Assembly: GCF_028743515.2 (NCBI RefSeq)
Contig: NZ_CP117969.2
Location: 377,001 to 441,000 of the forward strand
Direction: 5' to 3'
Length of the DNA stretch: 64,000 nt
From: Imtechella halotolerans
GTDB lineage: Bacteria > Bacteroidota > Bacteroidia > Flavobacteriales > Flavobacteriaceae
Part shown: in pieces, positions 46,234 through 55,256 of the stretch
How positions within the stretch are numbered: position 1 is the stretch's first letter
Layout: each line of letters begins with the position of its first letter
Notes under the pieces: generated by a model
What the model saw: the letters and a program-made list of their open reading frames with translations, nothing else
What the model was told of the DNA's origin: nothing
The model's database searches: none
Program-made: the position numbers and the translations under genes

Positions 46234-48045
46234 ATGAAAAAATATCTTATACCAATTCTTCTTATAATTTTAAGTGGTTGTGCGAAACAAGTAGTAGGTG
46301 AATATACGTATGCTCCATGTGGGAGTATTTTGAACCAAACATATATTAGTGACTCACTTGACCTTTATATGACGACATTTGGAGATACCGACATTAACTT
46401 ATCTAGGAAGGGATATCCTGGACTAAAATTGAAAAAGCAAATTTTTTTATTCAACAATAGTGATAAAAAGAACGGATTTGATATAAATATTTTTCAATTT
46501 ACATCACTTGAGGAATATGAAAAAAAGATTCTTGACAGAAATCTAAAAAGTCTGACATTTTATAAGATTGACAGTAACAGGAAATCAGATTCATCATTCA
46601 TGGTTCATTATCAAAAGAAGAACAAAGAAATCATTGAAAGAATAGTGAAATTGGATGAAAACTCCTTTCTGAGAATAGTAGCCAGTGCAAACCAGAATTC
46701 AAACATCATTAACACAGATTACCTGAAGCATATTACGGAAGAGCAGATGAAACTGTCAAAAATTGGAGTTTTTAAAGAACTCCAATCCTATAAAAATAAC
46801 TTTTTTGTCCTTAGAACTAAGCTCGATAGCCTCTTTAAAAATAATCCATCATACCAAATCCGATATTTACAAAAATTATATCCGGCTGCCCAGATTACTG
46901 ATACCATGAGTTGGCAAAGGCTTTTAATTGAATATGTAAATTTATACAATTCGATAGGTAGCTATGGCAATTCTTTACATCATTTAAAGATGTATGAACA
47001 ATTATCCAAGAAAAACAAAGCTCCGTATAAAGATGTAGGAACCAATATTACACTTCAAAATTTAGAAGAATTTATTAATTCTCAGGATTCAAATTTAGAT
47101 GTTATCATTTTGAACGATGACCATTCTTATCCTAGATCCAGATGGGTTGCTTCTCTTTTTTTGGATTTGCTTAGGGAAAGGGGATTCAAGTACCTTGCCG
47201 TCGAAACACTTACCAACTGGAAGGATAGGGATTTTGTTACTGTTATAAATTTTGGAGATGGTTATTATTCGGAAGAGCCAACGTTTAATATATTTCTGCG
47301 TTTAGCCGTTGAAAAAGGCTTTAAATTGATTCCATACGAAAATTATGAAGCCTGCCAACCTTTTACCGAAGAGGATAAAAATGATCGGTTTTTTTGCTCG
47401 AATTTTAGGGAGTACAACCAAGCTAAAAACATTGCAAAAATTTTTGAAAATGAACCTGAGGCCAAAGTGTTCGTTTATGCAGGCCATGGTCATGGAAAGA
47501 AAATAAAGTCTGGGTCTTTCAATCCAATGGGAAGTGTTTTATCTGAGATGCTTTTAGATAAAAAGATTGTAAGTATAGATCAAATTAGTTTTATGTCTAG
47601 AATAGGTCAAGATCAGAACTATTTAAAAGAATTGAGAAAAGAATGGGAATCACTTGAACCTAATTTTTTGATAATTGAAAATTCTAATGAATATTTTACT
47701 TTGAATAAGGGGTATGATGCAATGTTATTACATCCTGAAATAAATTTTGAATCCCAAGACCCAAAAGAATTCTCTAAATGGTTTTATTCAAAAAATAAGA
47801 TTAATAATTCTAAGATTAAAATTTTAAAGAATAGGGAAGCTCATAGAATAAAAGTCTATATTCAGGATAGTAAGGTTATTGATGAATGTCGTCAAATGCC
47901 GGTTTTCCAGTTTAATGAGATCCTGAAGGATGATCTTGAGATTTTCCTTCCTTCTCAGTTCAAATATGTTATTAATTTTTACGATAAATACGATAATTTA
48001 ATCAACTCTAAATCCGTTAACCCAAATGCTAGTAATTCTAAGTAA
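46234..48045 (+). CDS. Lipoprotein with EreA/ChaN-like C-terminal domain
   Basis: 603 residues from the ATG at 46234, chosen because MKKYLIPILLIILSGCAK is a clean signal peptide with a lipobox; the frame extends 12 codons upstream without reason. The N-terminal half (about 20-260) is a novel, strand-rich region. The C-terminal half resembles the erythromycin-esterase/ChaN fold: VIILNDDHSYPRSRWVASLF replaces the usual GExxH start, RGFKYLAVETLTNWK gives the second acidic site, and FVYAGHGHGKK a histidine site. Relatives act on small molecules or haem. Whether it is an enzyme is unknown. It is the single gene of cassette 3. Confidence 0.65.
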   Translation: MKKYLIPILLIILSGCAKQVVGEYTYAPCGSILNQTYISDSLDLYMTTFGDTDINLSRKGYPGLKLKKQIFLFNNSDKKNGFDINIFQFTSLEEYEKKILDRNLKSLTFYKIDSNRKSDSSFMVHYQKKNKEIIERIVKLDENSFLRIVASANQNSNIINTDYLKHITEEQMKLSKIGVFKELQSYKNNFFVLRTKLDSLFKNNPSYQIRYLQKLYPAAQITDTMSWQRLLIEYVNLYNSIGSYGNSLHHLKMYEQLSKKNKAPYKDVGTNITLQNLEEFINSQDSNLDVIILNDDHSYPRSRWVASLFLDLLRERGFKYLAVETLTNWKDRDFVTVINFGDGYYSEEPTFNIFLRLAVEKGFKLIPYENYEACQPFTEEDKNDRFFCSNFREYNQAKNIAKIFENEPEAKVFVYAGHGHGKKIKSGSFNPMGSVLSEMLLDKKIVSIDQISFMSRIGQDQNYLKELRKEWESLEPNFLIIENSNEYFTLNKGYDAMLLHPEINFESQDPKEFSKWFYSKNKINNSKIKILKNREAHRIKVYIQDSKVIDECRQMPVFQFNEILKDDLEIFLPSQFKYVINFYDKYDNLINSKSVNPNASNSK

Positions 48046-48055
48046 TGAAATGTAA

Positions 48056-48211
48056 CAATCAACGGATAACTTAATTGATTGGATTTTGGTAAAAAAAGTT
48101 CCATTTTATAGAATAAATTTTGACGAATTGGCACCCACCATTGAAGGTTTAAAATTTGATACCGTAAGCGGATCTAGAATCGATAAAATGTGGGCTGACA
48201 TCCATAAGTAA
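48056..48211 (+). pseudogene. C-terminal fragment of an unknown gene
   Basis: An open stretch without a start codon encodes DWILVKKVPFYRINFDELA followed by PTIEGLKFDTVSGSRIDKMW and ADIHK, then a stop. The amino-acid composition looks coding, but the 5' part is missing. It lies just after the EreA/ChaN-like gene and before repeat copy 4, so it is probably the remainder of a gene cut during an earlier rearrangement. Family not recognised. Confidence 0.4.
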
Positions 48212-48330
48212 TCAGCGAGAAAGATATTAGTAAGAGCATCAACTTAATTATTCGGAAAATCTTGGGAATGCTCTTGATATTTAGGTATTATGATGTTGAT
48301 ATTTAAGTATTCATAAATGAGAAGTGGTTT

Positions 48331-48524
48331 CTGCCACCCCGACTAGCCTAGGATAGGCAACAAATAAGAACACTGTTAATCGTTTAGATTTTCAGTGTTT
48401 TTTGTTTTTTTGCATTTGTTTAAATTTAAGGTGTACTATTTAGATTTTCTTCTCATAATTGCTAAGATAAAAACTAACTAACATTTTCTCTCATCTTTAT
48501 GTCCAGTCTAATATAGGAAGTCCA
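48331..48524 (+). repeat. att-like direct repeat, copy 4 (chromosomal end)
   Basis: CTGCCACCCCGACTAGCC onward is identical to copy 1 for 79 bases (48331-48409). Its right flank matches copy 3 for about 100 bases, with a 22-base insertion near 48476-48497. It is the outer boundary of the island. Confidence 0.87.
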
Positions 48525-48869
48525 CTTTGCAGTTTCTTAATTCTCTAATATCCTCTGACGAATTTTTGTGTTCCCTATTTGTGTTGAATGAAACTTCAAA
48601 ATATACAATTCATTGCCTTCATTTTAGTTTCAGAAAGATTTTGCAAACAGTGATCTTTTCAAATTAAGTGCATCCTATCAAATTTCAGATTACTTCGCAA
48701 TTTGGGCTGAATTTTAATAATAAACGAGGTATTAAATATACTGCTCATATCCTGTTTGAAAACAGCAATTAAAGTCACCTCCTTTAATACATGTCTTTAT
48801 GTGGTAAATTTTTTAAACCTCTGATATAAATCATTTTATATTGTTATTTAATCATTTAATTTTAAGCAT
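48525..48869. other. Spacer before the LolA-like ABC operon
   Basis: AT-rich, no reading frame worth reporting. A small hairpin CTGTTT/AAACAG lies near 48753-48766. No TAnnTTTG element was found at a suitable distance, so the operon promoter is not identified. Confidence 0.35.
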
Positions 48870-49637
48870 ATGAAAAGATATATAAATAGGTTTTTTTTAG
48901 TTTTTGTAATCGCTTTGATGCTGCCAAAATCATTGTTATCTCAACAAGTTCTTACGGCAAAAGAAATAGTTAAGAAAGCAGATGATAACATGAGAGGTAA
49001 TACTTCTATAGCAGATATTACCATTGTCATCGTCAGGCCAACATGGAAAAGAGAATTGAGTATGAAAGCCTGGACTAAAGGAGAGGATTATTCAATGATT
49101 TTGATTACAAGTCCAGCTAGGGAAAAAGGGACAGTGTTTTTAAAGCGAATCAAGGAGGTTTGGAACTGGATTCCAGCCATAGAAAGGAATATTAAATTAC
49201 CTCCTTCAATGATGTCTCAAAGCTGGATGGGCACCGATTTCACCAATGATGACTTGGTAAAAGAGGCATCTTCCGTTTCAGATTATGAACATACACATTT
49301 AGGTAAAGAAGTAATAGCTGGTAAAGAATGTTATAAAATTGAAATGGTACCCAAAGCCTCAGCTGCTATCGTATGGAAAAAGGTAATTGTCTGGATAGAC
49401 ACTTCTGATTTTTTACAATTGAAGGCTGAATTTTATGATGAGGATGGTGAATTGGTAAATAGAATGAATTCCAGCGAAATTAAATTAATGGATGGAAAAA
49501 AGATAACATCCAAAATTGAAATGATTCCGGTTGATAAGCCAGGACAAAGTACCGTTATTATTTATAAGAATATCCTATTTAATACACCTATAAACGATGA
49601 TTTCTTTACAACGAGAAACATGAAACAGCTTAAATGA
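48870..49637 (+). CDS. LolA-like outer membrane lipoprotein-sorting protein (PF17131-type)
   Basis: 255 residues. A signal peptide (IALMLPKSLLSQ) precedes a LolA/LppX half-barrel. Characteristic blocks are AKEIVKKADDNMRGNTSIAD, KRELSMKAWTKGEDYSMILI, the W-rich segment EVWNWIPAIERNIKLPPSMM, and DWxGTDFTNDD-like SWMGTDFTNDD. PF17131 proteins are periplasmic carriers, usually next to FtsX-type permeases. The ATGA overlap with the next gene couples translation. It is the first of five tightly packed genes. Confidence 0.87.
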   Translation: MKRYINRFFLVFVIALMLPKSLLSQQVLTAKEIVKKADDNMRGNTSIADITIVIVRPTWKRELSMKAWTKGEDYSMILITSPAREKGTVFLKRIKEVWNWIPAIERNIKLPPSMMSQSWMGTDFTNDDLVKEASSVSDYEHTHLGKEVIAGKECYKIEMVPKASAAIVWKKVIVWIDTSDFLQLKAEFYDEDGELVNRMNSSEIKLMDGKKITSKIEMIPVDKPGQSTVIIYKNILFNTPINDDFFTTRNMKQLK

Positions 49638-50857
49638 TGTTACTTAAACTAGCATGGTTAAATATTTGGCGTAATAAGCGTAGAACCATTATAACAGCAA
49701 CCTCCGTTTTTTTTGCTGTTTTATTGGCTATTGTATTTCGCTCCTTAACTGATGGTATTTATGATAACATGATTCATAATGTGGTAAGTTATTCTTCGGG
49801 ATATCTGCAAATTCATAAAAAAGGATATTGGGATGAACAATCTATAGACAACTCTTTTGAAGAGGATCAAAATCTGTATAAACTATTGCTAGAGACTCCA
49901 AAGATTACCCACATTCTACCACGCATACAGACCTTTTCCTTAGCTTCTAATTTGGATAAAACAAAAGGTGTATTAGTTTTAGGAATAGATCCTGTTAAAG
50001 AAAAGGAAGTCAATAGGTTACAAGATAAAATAGTAAAGGGTGATTATATTGAGTCTGTTCAGGACAATGGAGTAGTTGTAGGAGAGGGGTTAGCCTCTCA
50101 ATTTAAATTAAAAGTTAATGATACTTTGGTTTTATTGGGACAAGGATACCATGCCAGTAGTGCAGCTGGCAAGTATAGGGTAAAAGGCATAATAAAACTT
50201 GGTTCAATTGAATTGAATAATAATGTGGTGTACATGTCCTTGCAACAGGCACAACAACTGCTAGGTGCAGATAAGCATATCACTTCCATTTCAGTAATAC
50301 TGGAAAAGGGTACTCATCTGAATACCTTAAAAGGTTCCATACAGAAGTTAATCGGATTGGATACATATGAAGTGATGAGTTGGAAAGAAATGATGCCTGA
50401 GTTGGATCAATTTATTGAAGCGGACAGTTCTGGGCATTATATTATAATTGGTGTTCTATATCTCATTATAGCCTTCGGATTATTTGGCACCATTCTTATG
50501 ATGGTTTTTGAACGTCAACATGAATTTGGAATCTTGATTGCTATAGGGATGAAAAGGGCTTTACTAGCCTTAATGTTACTTTTAGAATCAATTATGATAT
50601 CCTTGATTGGCTGTTTTTTAGGCATAATTGGTGGGATTTTTATAGTAAAATGGTTTACCATTCACCCCATTCAATTTACGGGGGATTTAAAAGAGGTCTA
50701 TGAAGATTATGGAATTGAATCCATCATTTATTTTTCAAGTGATGAAAAAGTATTTTTTACACAAACATTAATCGTTTTAGTACTATCAACATTATTGGCC
50801 TTGTATTCTGGATATAATGTTATGAAGTTAAAACCTGTTGAAGCCATAAATAGTTAG
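49634..50857 (+). CDS. ABC transporter permease, LolC/E-MacB type, first copy
   Basis: 407 residues. A conserved start LKLAWLNIWRNKRRTIITAT leads into TM1 (about 22-40), a large periplasmic MacB_PCD domain (about 45-265), and three C-terminal TM helices (about 270-400, FtsX domain). This is the four-helix type VII (mechanotransmission) architecture of LolCDE and MacB. It overlaps the LolA-like gene by four bases and is two bases from the second permease. The two permeases share only the general fold, so a LolC/LolE-like heterodimer is likely. Confidence 0.9.
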   Translation: MMLLKLAWLNIWRNKRRTIITATSVFFAVLLAIVFRSLTDGIYDNMIHNVVSYSSGYLQIHKKGYWDEQSIDNSFEEDQNLYKLLLETPKITHILPRIQTFSLASNLDKTKGVLVLGIDPVKEKEVNRLQDKIVKGDYIESVQDNGVVVGEGLASQFKLKVNDTLVLLGQGYHASSAAGKYRVKGIIKLGSIELNNNVVYMSLQQAQQLLGADKHITSISVILEKGTHLNTLKGSIQKLIGLDTYEVMSWKEMMPELDQFIEADSSGHYIIIGVLYLIIAFGLFGTILMMVFERQHEFGILIAIGMKRALLALMLLLESIMISLIGCFLGIIGGIFIVKWFTIHPIQFTGDLKEVYEDYGIESIIYFSSDEKVFFTQTLIVLVLSTLLALYSGYNVMKLKPVEAINS

Positions 50858-50859
50858 CT

Positions 50860-52077
50860 ATGTTGTTTCAAATTGCTTGGAGAAATATATGGCGTAATAA
50901 AGCTCGAAGCTTGGTAGTTATATGCTCAGTTATTTTAGGTATATGGGCAGGAATATTTATATTGTCATTTGCATGGGGGTTATATCAAAATAACATTAAT
51001 GAATCAATTTACAGACAATTATCTCATATCCAGATTCATCATCCAAAGTTTGGAGATGATTATGATTCGAAATTTACAATTCTAGATGCTGATAAGCTCC
51101 TAAGGAAATTTCAATTGGATGAGCGAATCACCTCCGTCAGTTCACGAGTTATTACTACAGGCATGATTTCTTCACCAATAACCACAAGTGGAGTTAAGAT
51201 CTACGGGATAAATCCATTATCAGAAGTTTCTCAAATCCGATTGGATGAATATGTGAAAGAAGGAACTTATTTTGGATCAGGAAAAGAAAATGAAATCCTT
51301 ATTGGAGAGAAACTAGCCAAAAAACTCAAAGTAAAAGCTAAAAGTAAAATAGTTTTGACCTTCTCAAATATCCATTCAGAGATGATCTCTGGGGCATTCA
51401 GAATTGGAGGAATATATAGGTCTAAAAACACCTCATTAGATGAATTAAATGTGTATGTGTTGCAAAAACATTTACAAGGGTTATTAGAGCTCCAACCTTC
51501 AGAGAGTAATGAAATAGCCCTGTTAATTAAGGATGATCAAGAGGTGGATGTTATTAAAAAAGAAAGTGAAGAAATGCTTCCAGATGCTAAAATTGAAGAT
51601 TGGAAGGCGCTTTCTCCAGAATTGAACTTGATCATAGAATCCTTTAATTTATATACCTATATTATTAGTGGTATTATCTTGTTGGCATTACTATTTGGTA
51701 TTATAAATACCATGTTAATGTCTGTTTTGGAGCGAATTAGAGAGTTGGGAATGTTGATGGCTATTGGGCTTAATAAGCGAAAAATTTTCACTATGATTAT
51801 GCTTGAGACCTACTATTTAACACTAATAGGTACTCCAATAGGGTTTTTGGTGGGATGGTTAACAGTTACCGTATTAGGGAAAACAGGAATTAATCTGTCC
51901 ATGTTTTCTGAAGGATTGGCCTCTTATGGATTTAATTCCATGATTTATCCAGCCTTGGACCATGAAAAGTATATGATTATTGTGGTGATGTGCTTAATTA
52001 CAGCCATAATTTCAGCTGTATATCCCTGTATTAAAGCATTACAATTGAATCCTTCAGAAGCTATTCGAAAAATTTAG
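50860..52077 (+). CDS. ABC transporter permease, LolC/E-MacB type, second copy
   Basis: 405 residues with the same layout as the gene before it: start FQIAWRNIWRNKARSLVVIC, TM1, a periplasmic MacB_PCD domain, and three C-terminal helices with the FtsX motif FGIINTMLMSVLERIRELG. The loop ERIRELGMLMAIG is the coupling helix region that contacts the ATPase. It begins two bases after the first permease and ends four bases before the ATPase gene. Confidence 0.9.
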   Translation: MLFQIAWRNIWRNKARSLVVICSVILGIWAGIFILSFAWGLYQNNINESIYRQLSHIQIHHPKFGDDYDSKFTILDADKLLRKFQLDERITSVSSRVITTGMISSPITTSGVKIYGINPLSEVSQIRLDEYVKEGTYFGSGKENEILIGEKLAKKLKVKAKSKIVLTFSNIHSEMISGAFRIGGIYRSKNTSLDELNVYVLQKHLQGLLELQPSESNEIALLIKDDQEVDVIKKESEEMLPDAKIEDWKALSPELNLIIESFNLYTYIISGIILLALLFGIINTMLMSVLERIRELGMLMAIGLNKRKIFTMIMLETYYLTLIGTPIGFLVGWLTVTVLGKTGINLSMFSEGLASYGFNSMIYPALDHEKYMIIVVMCLITAIISAVYPCIKALQLNPSEAIRKI

Positions 52078-52081
52078 TGCC

Positions 52082-52780
52082 ATGTCAAAAACTATAATTG
52101 ATGCCCACAATGTGAGTAAAACATTTAATCCGGATACCATTCCGGTACATGCCGTTCAAAATGTTCACCTACATATAGAGGAAGGGGAGTTTGTTGCTTT
52201 AGTTGGTCCCTCAGGGTCGGGTAAATCTACCTTACTTAATATGATGGGAGGACTAGATTCACCGACACAGGGAACTGTATTTATTGATGGTGTTGAAATT
52301 ACCAAGTTGCCAGAGAATAGGCTAATAGATTTCAGGTTGCATAATATTGGGTTTGTTTTTCAATCCTTTAATCTGATACCGGTACTAACTGCAAAAGAAA
52401 ATATAGGATTTGTGCTGCAATTACTACGTATGCCAAGAGTAAAACGAGAAGAGCGTGTATTGACCTTATTAAAAGAAGTTGGTTTAGAAAATAAATTGAA
52501 TAGTAAGCCTGGTGAACTTTCAGGGGGGCAGCAACAGCGTGTGGCCGTTGCAAGAGCATTGGCTTCAAAGCCTAAAATTGTGTTTGCTGATGAACCAACC
52601 GCTAATCTTGACTCAAAATCAGCGGAAAACCTGTTAAACATTATGGCCAAACTCAATAAGGAAGAAAAAATCACATTCCTATTTTCAACACATGATCAAC
52701 GTGTAATAAGAAAAGCAAGAAGAGTGATCACTTTGGTAGACGGTAAAATTATCTCTGATATAGAACAAACACCATCCTAA
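52082..52780 (+). CDS. ABC transporter ATP-binding protein, LolD/MacB family
   Basis: 232 residues. Walker A GPSGSGKST at 42-50, Q-loop at Gln94, signature LSGGQ at 146-150, Walker B IVFADEP at 166-172, and the H-loop in LFSTHDQ. It matches LolD/MacB-type ATPases, which power substrate removal from the outer face of the inner membrane. Adjacent permeases are its natural partners. Confidence 0.93.
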   Translation: MSKTIIDAHNVSKTFNPDTIPVHAVQNVHLHIEEGEFVALVGPSGSGKSTLLNMMGGLDSPTQGTVFIDGVEITKLPENRLIDFRLHNIGFVFQSFNLIPVLTAKENIGFVLQLLRMPRVKREERVLTLLKEVGLENKLNSKPGELSGGQQQRVAVARALASKPKIVFADEPTANLDSKSAENLLNIMAKLNKEEKITFLFSTHDQRVIRKARRVITLVDGKIISDIEQTPS

Positions 52781-52783
52781 CAC

Positions 52784-53929
52784 ATGAGACGTCAATGGGT
52801 AACATATTTAGTTTTACTCTCGCTACATGTAATTAATGCTCAAGAGAATGAAAAACTGATGTTTTCAGGATACTTAAAAAATGTTCAGGAGGTTAGCTTT
52901 ATTGATAAATTAGATGAACTGCAATGGACCACCTTTTTTCATAATCGGCTAAATTTTAAATATGTTCCTTCCAATAAGACGACCATTAGATTAGAGTTAA
53001 GAAACAGGTGGTTTTATGGAGATGAGGTAACGAATAGTGCAAATTTTTCTCACACTATTTCGAAGGACAATGGGATCGTTGACATGTCGTGGAATATCCT
53101 TAATGAAGGGAAACTACTTTTTAACACTACAATTGACAGAGCCTTGATTGATTATTCTAGCGGTGATTGGGAGGTTACTATCGGAAGGCAGCGGGTAAAT
53201 TGGGGAATGAATTTAATTTGGAATCCAAATGATATTTTTAACACCTATAATTTTTTAGATTTCGATTATGAAGAACGACCTGGGAGTGATGCTGTTAGGG
53301 TCCAATATTACTTGGGTGATTCACGCAAAATTGAGTTTGCAGCCAAAAAGGGAAAAGGGAATAATGATCATATGGTTGCTGTCATGTATAAGTTCAATAA
53401 ATGGTTATATGATATCCAGTTACTATCAGGAATTAACCAAGAAGATTGGATAATAGGTGTAGGTTGGGCAGGAAATTTAGATAATGCTGGTTTTAAAGGT
53501 GAGTTGTCCTATTTTGTTCCTCATGAAACTTACTTTAATTCTAAAAATGTATTGAGCGCTTCTATATCGGTTGATTATGGCTTTAAGAAGGGTCTTTATA
53601 TTAATGGTTCCGTGTTGTATAACAGTAGTGGTAATCTAAGTATAACCGATTTAGGATCGTTGGGTTATGGGAACTTAAGTGCAAAAAATTTAATGCCTTA
53701 TGAGTTTTCAAGTTTTCTACAACTAGCGAAAGAATTTACCCCAATTGTTAGAGGAACCTTAAGCACCGTGTATTCACCATACAATGATGCTGTAATTCTC
53801 ATGCCTAGTGTAAACTGTTCTATCGATTCTAATTGGGAGTTTGATTTAATTAGTCATTCTTTTTTTGAATTCGAAGAGTCTAGGACTCTTGGAAATAGTT
53901 TGTTTCTGAGACTTCGATGGAGCTTTTAA
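52784..53929 (+). CDS. Predicted outer-membrane beta-barrel, operon partner of the LolA-like ABC system
   Basis: 381 residues. A signal peptide (WVTYLVLLSLHVINAQ) and alternating hydrophobic strands run through the length (LMFSGYLKNVQEVSFI, TTIRLELRNRWFYG, VDMSWNILNEGKLL, WEVTIGRQRVNWGMNLI). The last residues are SLFLRLRWSF, ending in phenylalanine as BAM substrates usually do. The region RQRVNWGMNLIWNPNDIF is reminiscent of DUF1302-type barrels. It begins three bases after the ATPase stop. In the classical Lol route the acceptor is the lipoprotein LolB; here a barrel occupies that place. Confidence 0.72.
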   Translation: MRRQWVTYLVLLSLHVINAQENEKLMFSGYLKNVQEVSFIDKLDELQWTTFFHNRLNFKYVPSNKTTIRLELRNRWFYGDEVTNSANFSHTISKDNGIVDMSWNILNEGKLLFNTTIDRALIDYSSGDWEVTIGRQRVNWGMNLIWNPNDIFNTYNFLDFDYEERPGSDAVRVQYYLGDSRKIEFAAKKGKGNNDHMVAVMYKFNKWLYDIQLLSGINQEDWIIGVGWAGNLDNAGFKGELSYFVPHETYFNSKNVLSASISVDYGFKKGLYINGSVLYNSSGNLSITDLGSLGYGNLSAKNLMPYEFSSFLQLAKEFTPIVRGTLSTVYSPYNDAVILMPSVNCSIDSNWEFDLISHSFFEFEESRTLGNSLFLRLRWSF

Positions 53930-54002
53930 AAGCAGTAAAAAATATAGTGTACTTATCCTATATACTTTACAAGGAACTATCCTTTTGAAGAGCATTTTGG
54001 AA

Positions 54003-54416
54003 TTAATAGTTGGGGTCGAATTCTTGATGTACTGATTTTATAATAGCATATTTAATTTGTTCCCTTAGTGCATTACTAATGGTCAAAAAGTCCCGCAAGG
54101 ATTTCTCTTTGTGCAGAAAATGAGTGTCTTCTAATTGTTCAAAAAGATCCTCAACTCTGTGGTATCCTCTAAGTGACCATTTTTCGTTATCAGGATACAT
54201 TTTTAATTGAAAAGATTCTTTTAAATAGCGTTCTGATTTCCATAATTTAGTACTCTTCCATTGAACTGACCAGTACAAATTAGCTTTGATAGTAGTAAGT
54301 GTAAACTCTTTTTCTGGTATTTCTTGTTGGAGTTCTGCTAAAATTAATTCCAAAAGTTCTGTAAGATTAGAAGTAAGTTTATCTAATTCTTTCTTTTTGT
54401 ATATATCTGATTCCAT
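54003..54416 (-). CDS. Hypothetical soluble protein
   Basis: 137 residues, no signal peptide. Helical start KKKELDKLTSNLTELLELIL, then a conserved-looking core TTIKANLYWSVQWKSTKLWK and YLKESFQLKM. The composition is that of a real cytoplasmic protein; I recognise no family. It is downstream of a seven-helix membrane protein by 30 bases in the same direction and convergent with the ABC operon. Function unknown. Confidence 0.6.
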   Translation of the reverse strand: MESDIYKKKELDKLTSNLTELLELILAELQQEIPEKEFTLTTIKANLYWSVQWKSTKLWKSERYLKESFQLKMYPDNEKWSLRGYHRVEDLFEQLEDTHFLHKEKSLRDFLTISNALREQIKYAIIKSVHQEFDPNY

Positions 54417-54446
54417 GGTGTTAAAAGGTGAACATTATACGAGTGA

Positions 54447-55160
54447 TTAAGTTAAAAGTTCATACATATAATGAGCGATCATTCTCCATAACTCGCTGTC
54501 AAACATAATAACTTCTAGACTATGTTCTATAATTATAGCTAAACCAATTATCAATAACGTTGGATGAATTCTTCCTATTGACATCTTATCCCATATGAAG
54601 GAAATTACTATTAAACTATCAGCAAGCACTACAGCAAACCAAATATCTGGTCTCTCTATGGAAGGAAAATAATGCCTAAATCGAAACCATGCTGGCCACA
54701 AGATTACTATGGTTGACAATAGGAGTAGTCTTTTATGTACCTCTGGCTTATTTCTGTAATATAGGCCACCTAAGACTAATGAAATAAATAGTAGGGCAGA
54801 AGTGCCATTTCCAACAATACCTGAAACTGCTGTTTCTCCAAGTCCAAGTTTTAATTCCTTCTCCACAGCGTAAAGGCCTACAGGAATAATTGTAATGGCG
54901 ACTCCACTTGCAATTAGTAATCCTAGAATTCCCAATTTCTTATGAAATTTGTACTTTTTAGTTTGAATCAGTAGTGATTGAGTAGTGAAAAGAAGAACCC
55001 AAAGCAAGGCAAAGGCTCCATGAATATAAACAATGGTTGGAGCTGTAAAACTGCCTTGACTTAAAGGAATAATAAAGGGTCTGGCAAAGCCAATTAGGAT
55101 AGCTACTAATCCCAAAAGCCCTATAAATAGAAATAAAGAAAGTCTTTTTTTTATATTCAT
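54447..55160 (-). CDS. Seven-helix integral membrane protein
   Basis: 237 residues with about seven hydrophobic segments: 9-29, 40-62, 76-98, 112-130, 140-160, 170-190 and 200-220. The motif IVYIHGAFALLWVLLFTTQ with a histidine in helix 2, and KFHKKLGILGLLIA before helix 3, resemble small haem- or quinone-binding membrane proteins (DUF2306/cytochrome b561-like), but I cannot assign one. A second histidine in EVHKRLLLLST and a third at HYFPSIER support a possible haem site. Function unknown. Confidence 0.65.
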   Translation of the reverse strand: MNIKKRLSLFLFIGLLGLVAILIGFARPFIIPLSQGSFTAPTIVYIHGAFALLWVLLFTTQSLLIQTKKYKFHKKLGILGLLIASGVAITIIPVGLYAVEKELKLGLGETAVSGIVGNGTSALLFISLVLGGLYYRNKPEVHKRLLLLSTIVILWPAWFRFRHYFPSIERPDIWFAVVLADSLIVISFIWDKMSIGRIHPTLLIIGLAIIIEHSLEVIMFDSELWRMIAHYMYELLT

Positions 55161-55256
55161 AATTAAAGATGTGACTATTCTATAGTGTATCCCAAATGGT
55201 TAGTACTAGCTATTATTCAACATTATATGTAATCAAGATGGGAGGTGTATGTTATG

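Noticed and set aside
48240-48330. Short tandem TTGATATTTA repeat near 48277 and 48294
   Set aside because: Two imperfect copies in AT-rich sequence; likely chance or slippage.
41669-48524. CRISPR array as explanation for the spaced repeats
   Set aside because: Four long repeats more than 1 kb apart, with tRNA sequence and no regular spacers, do not fit CRISPR.
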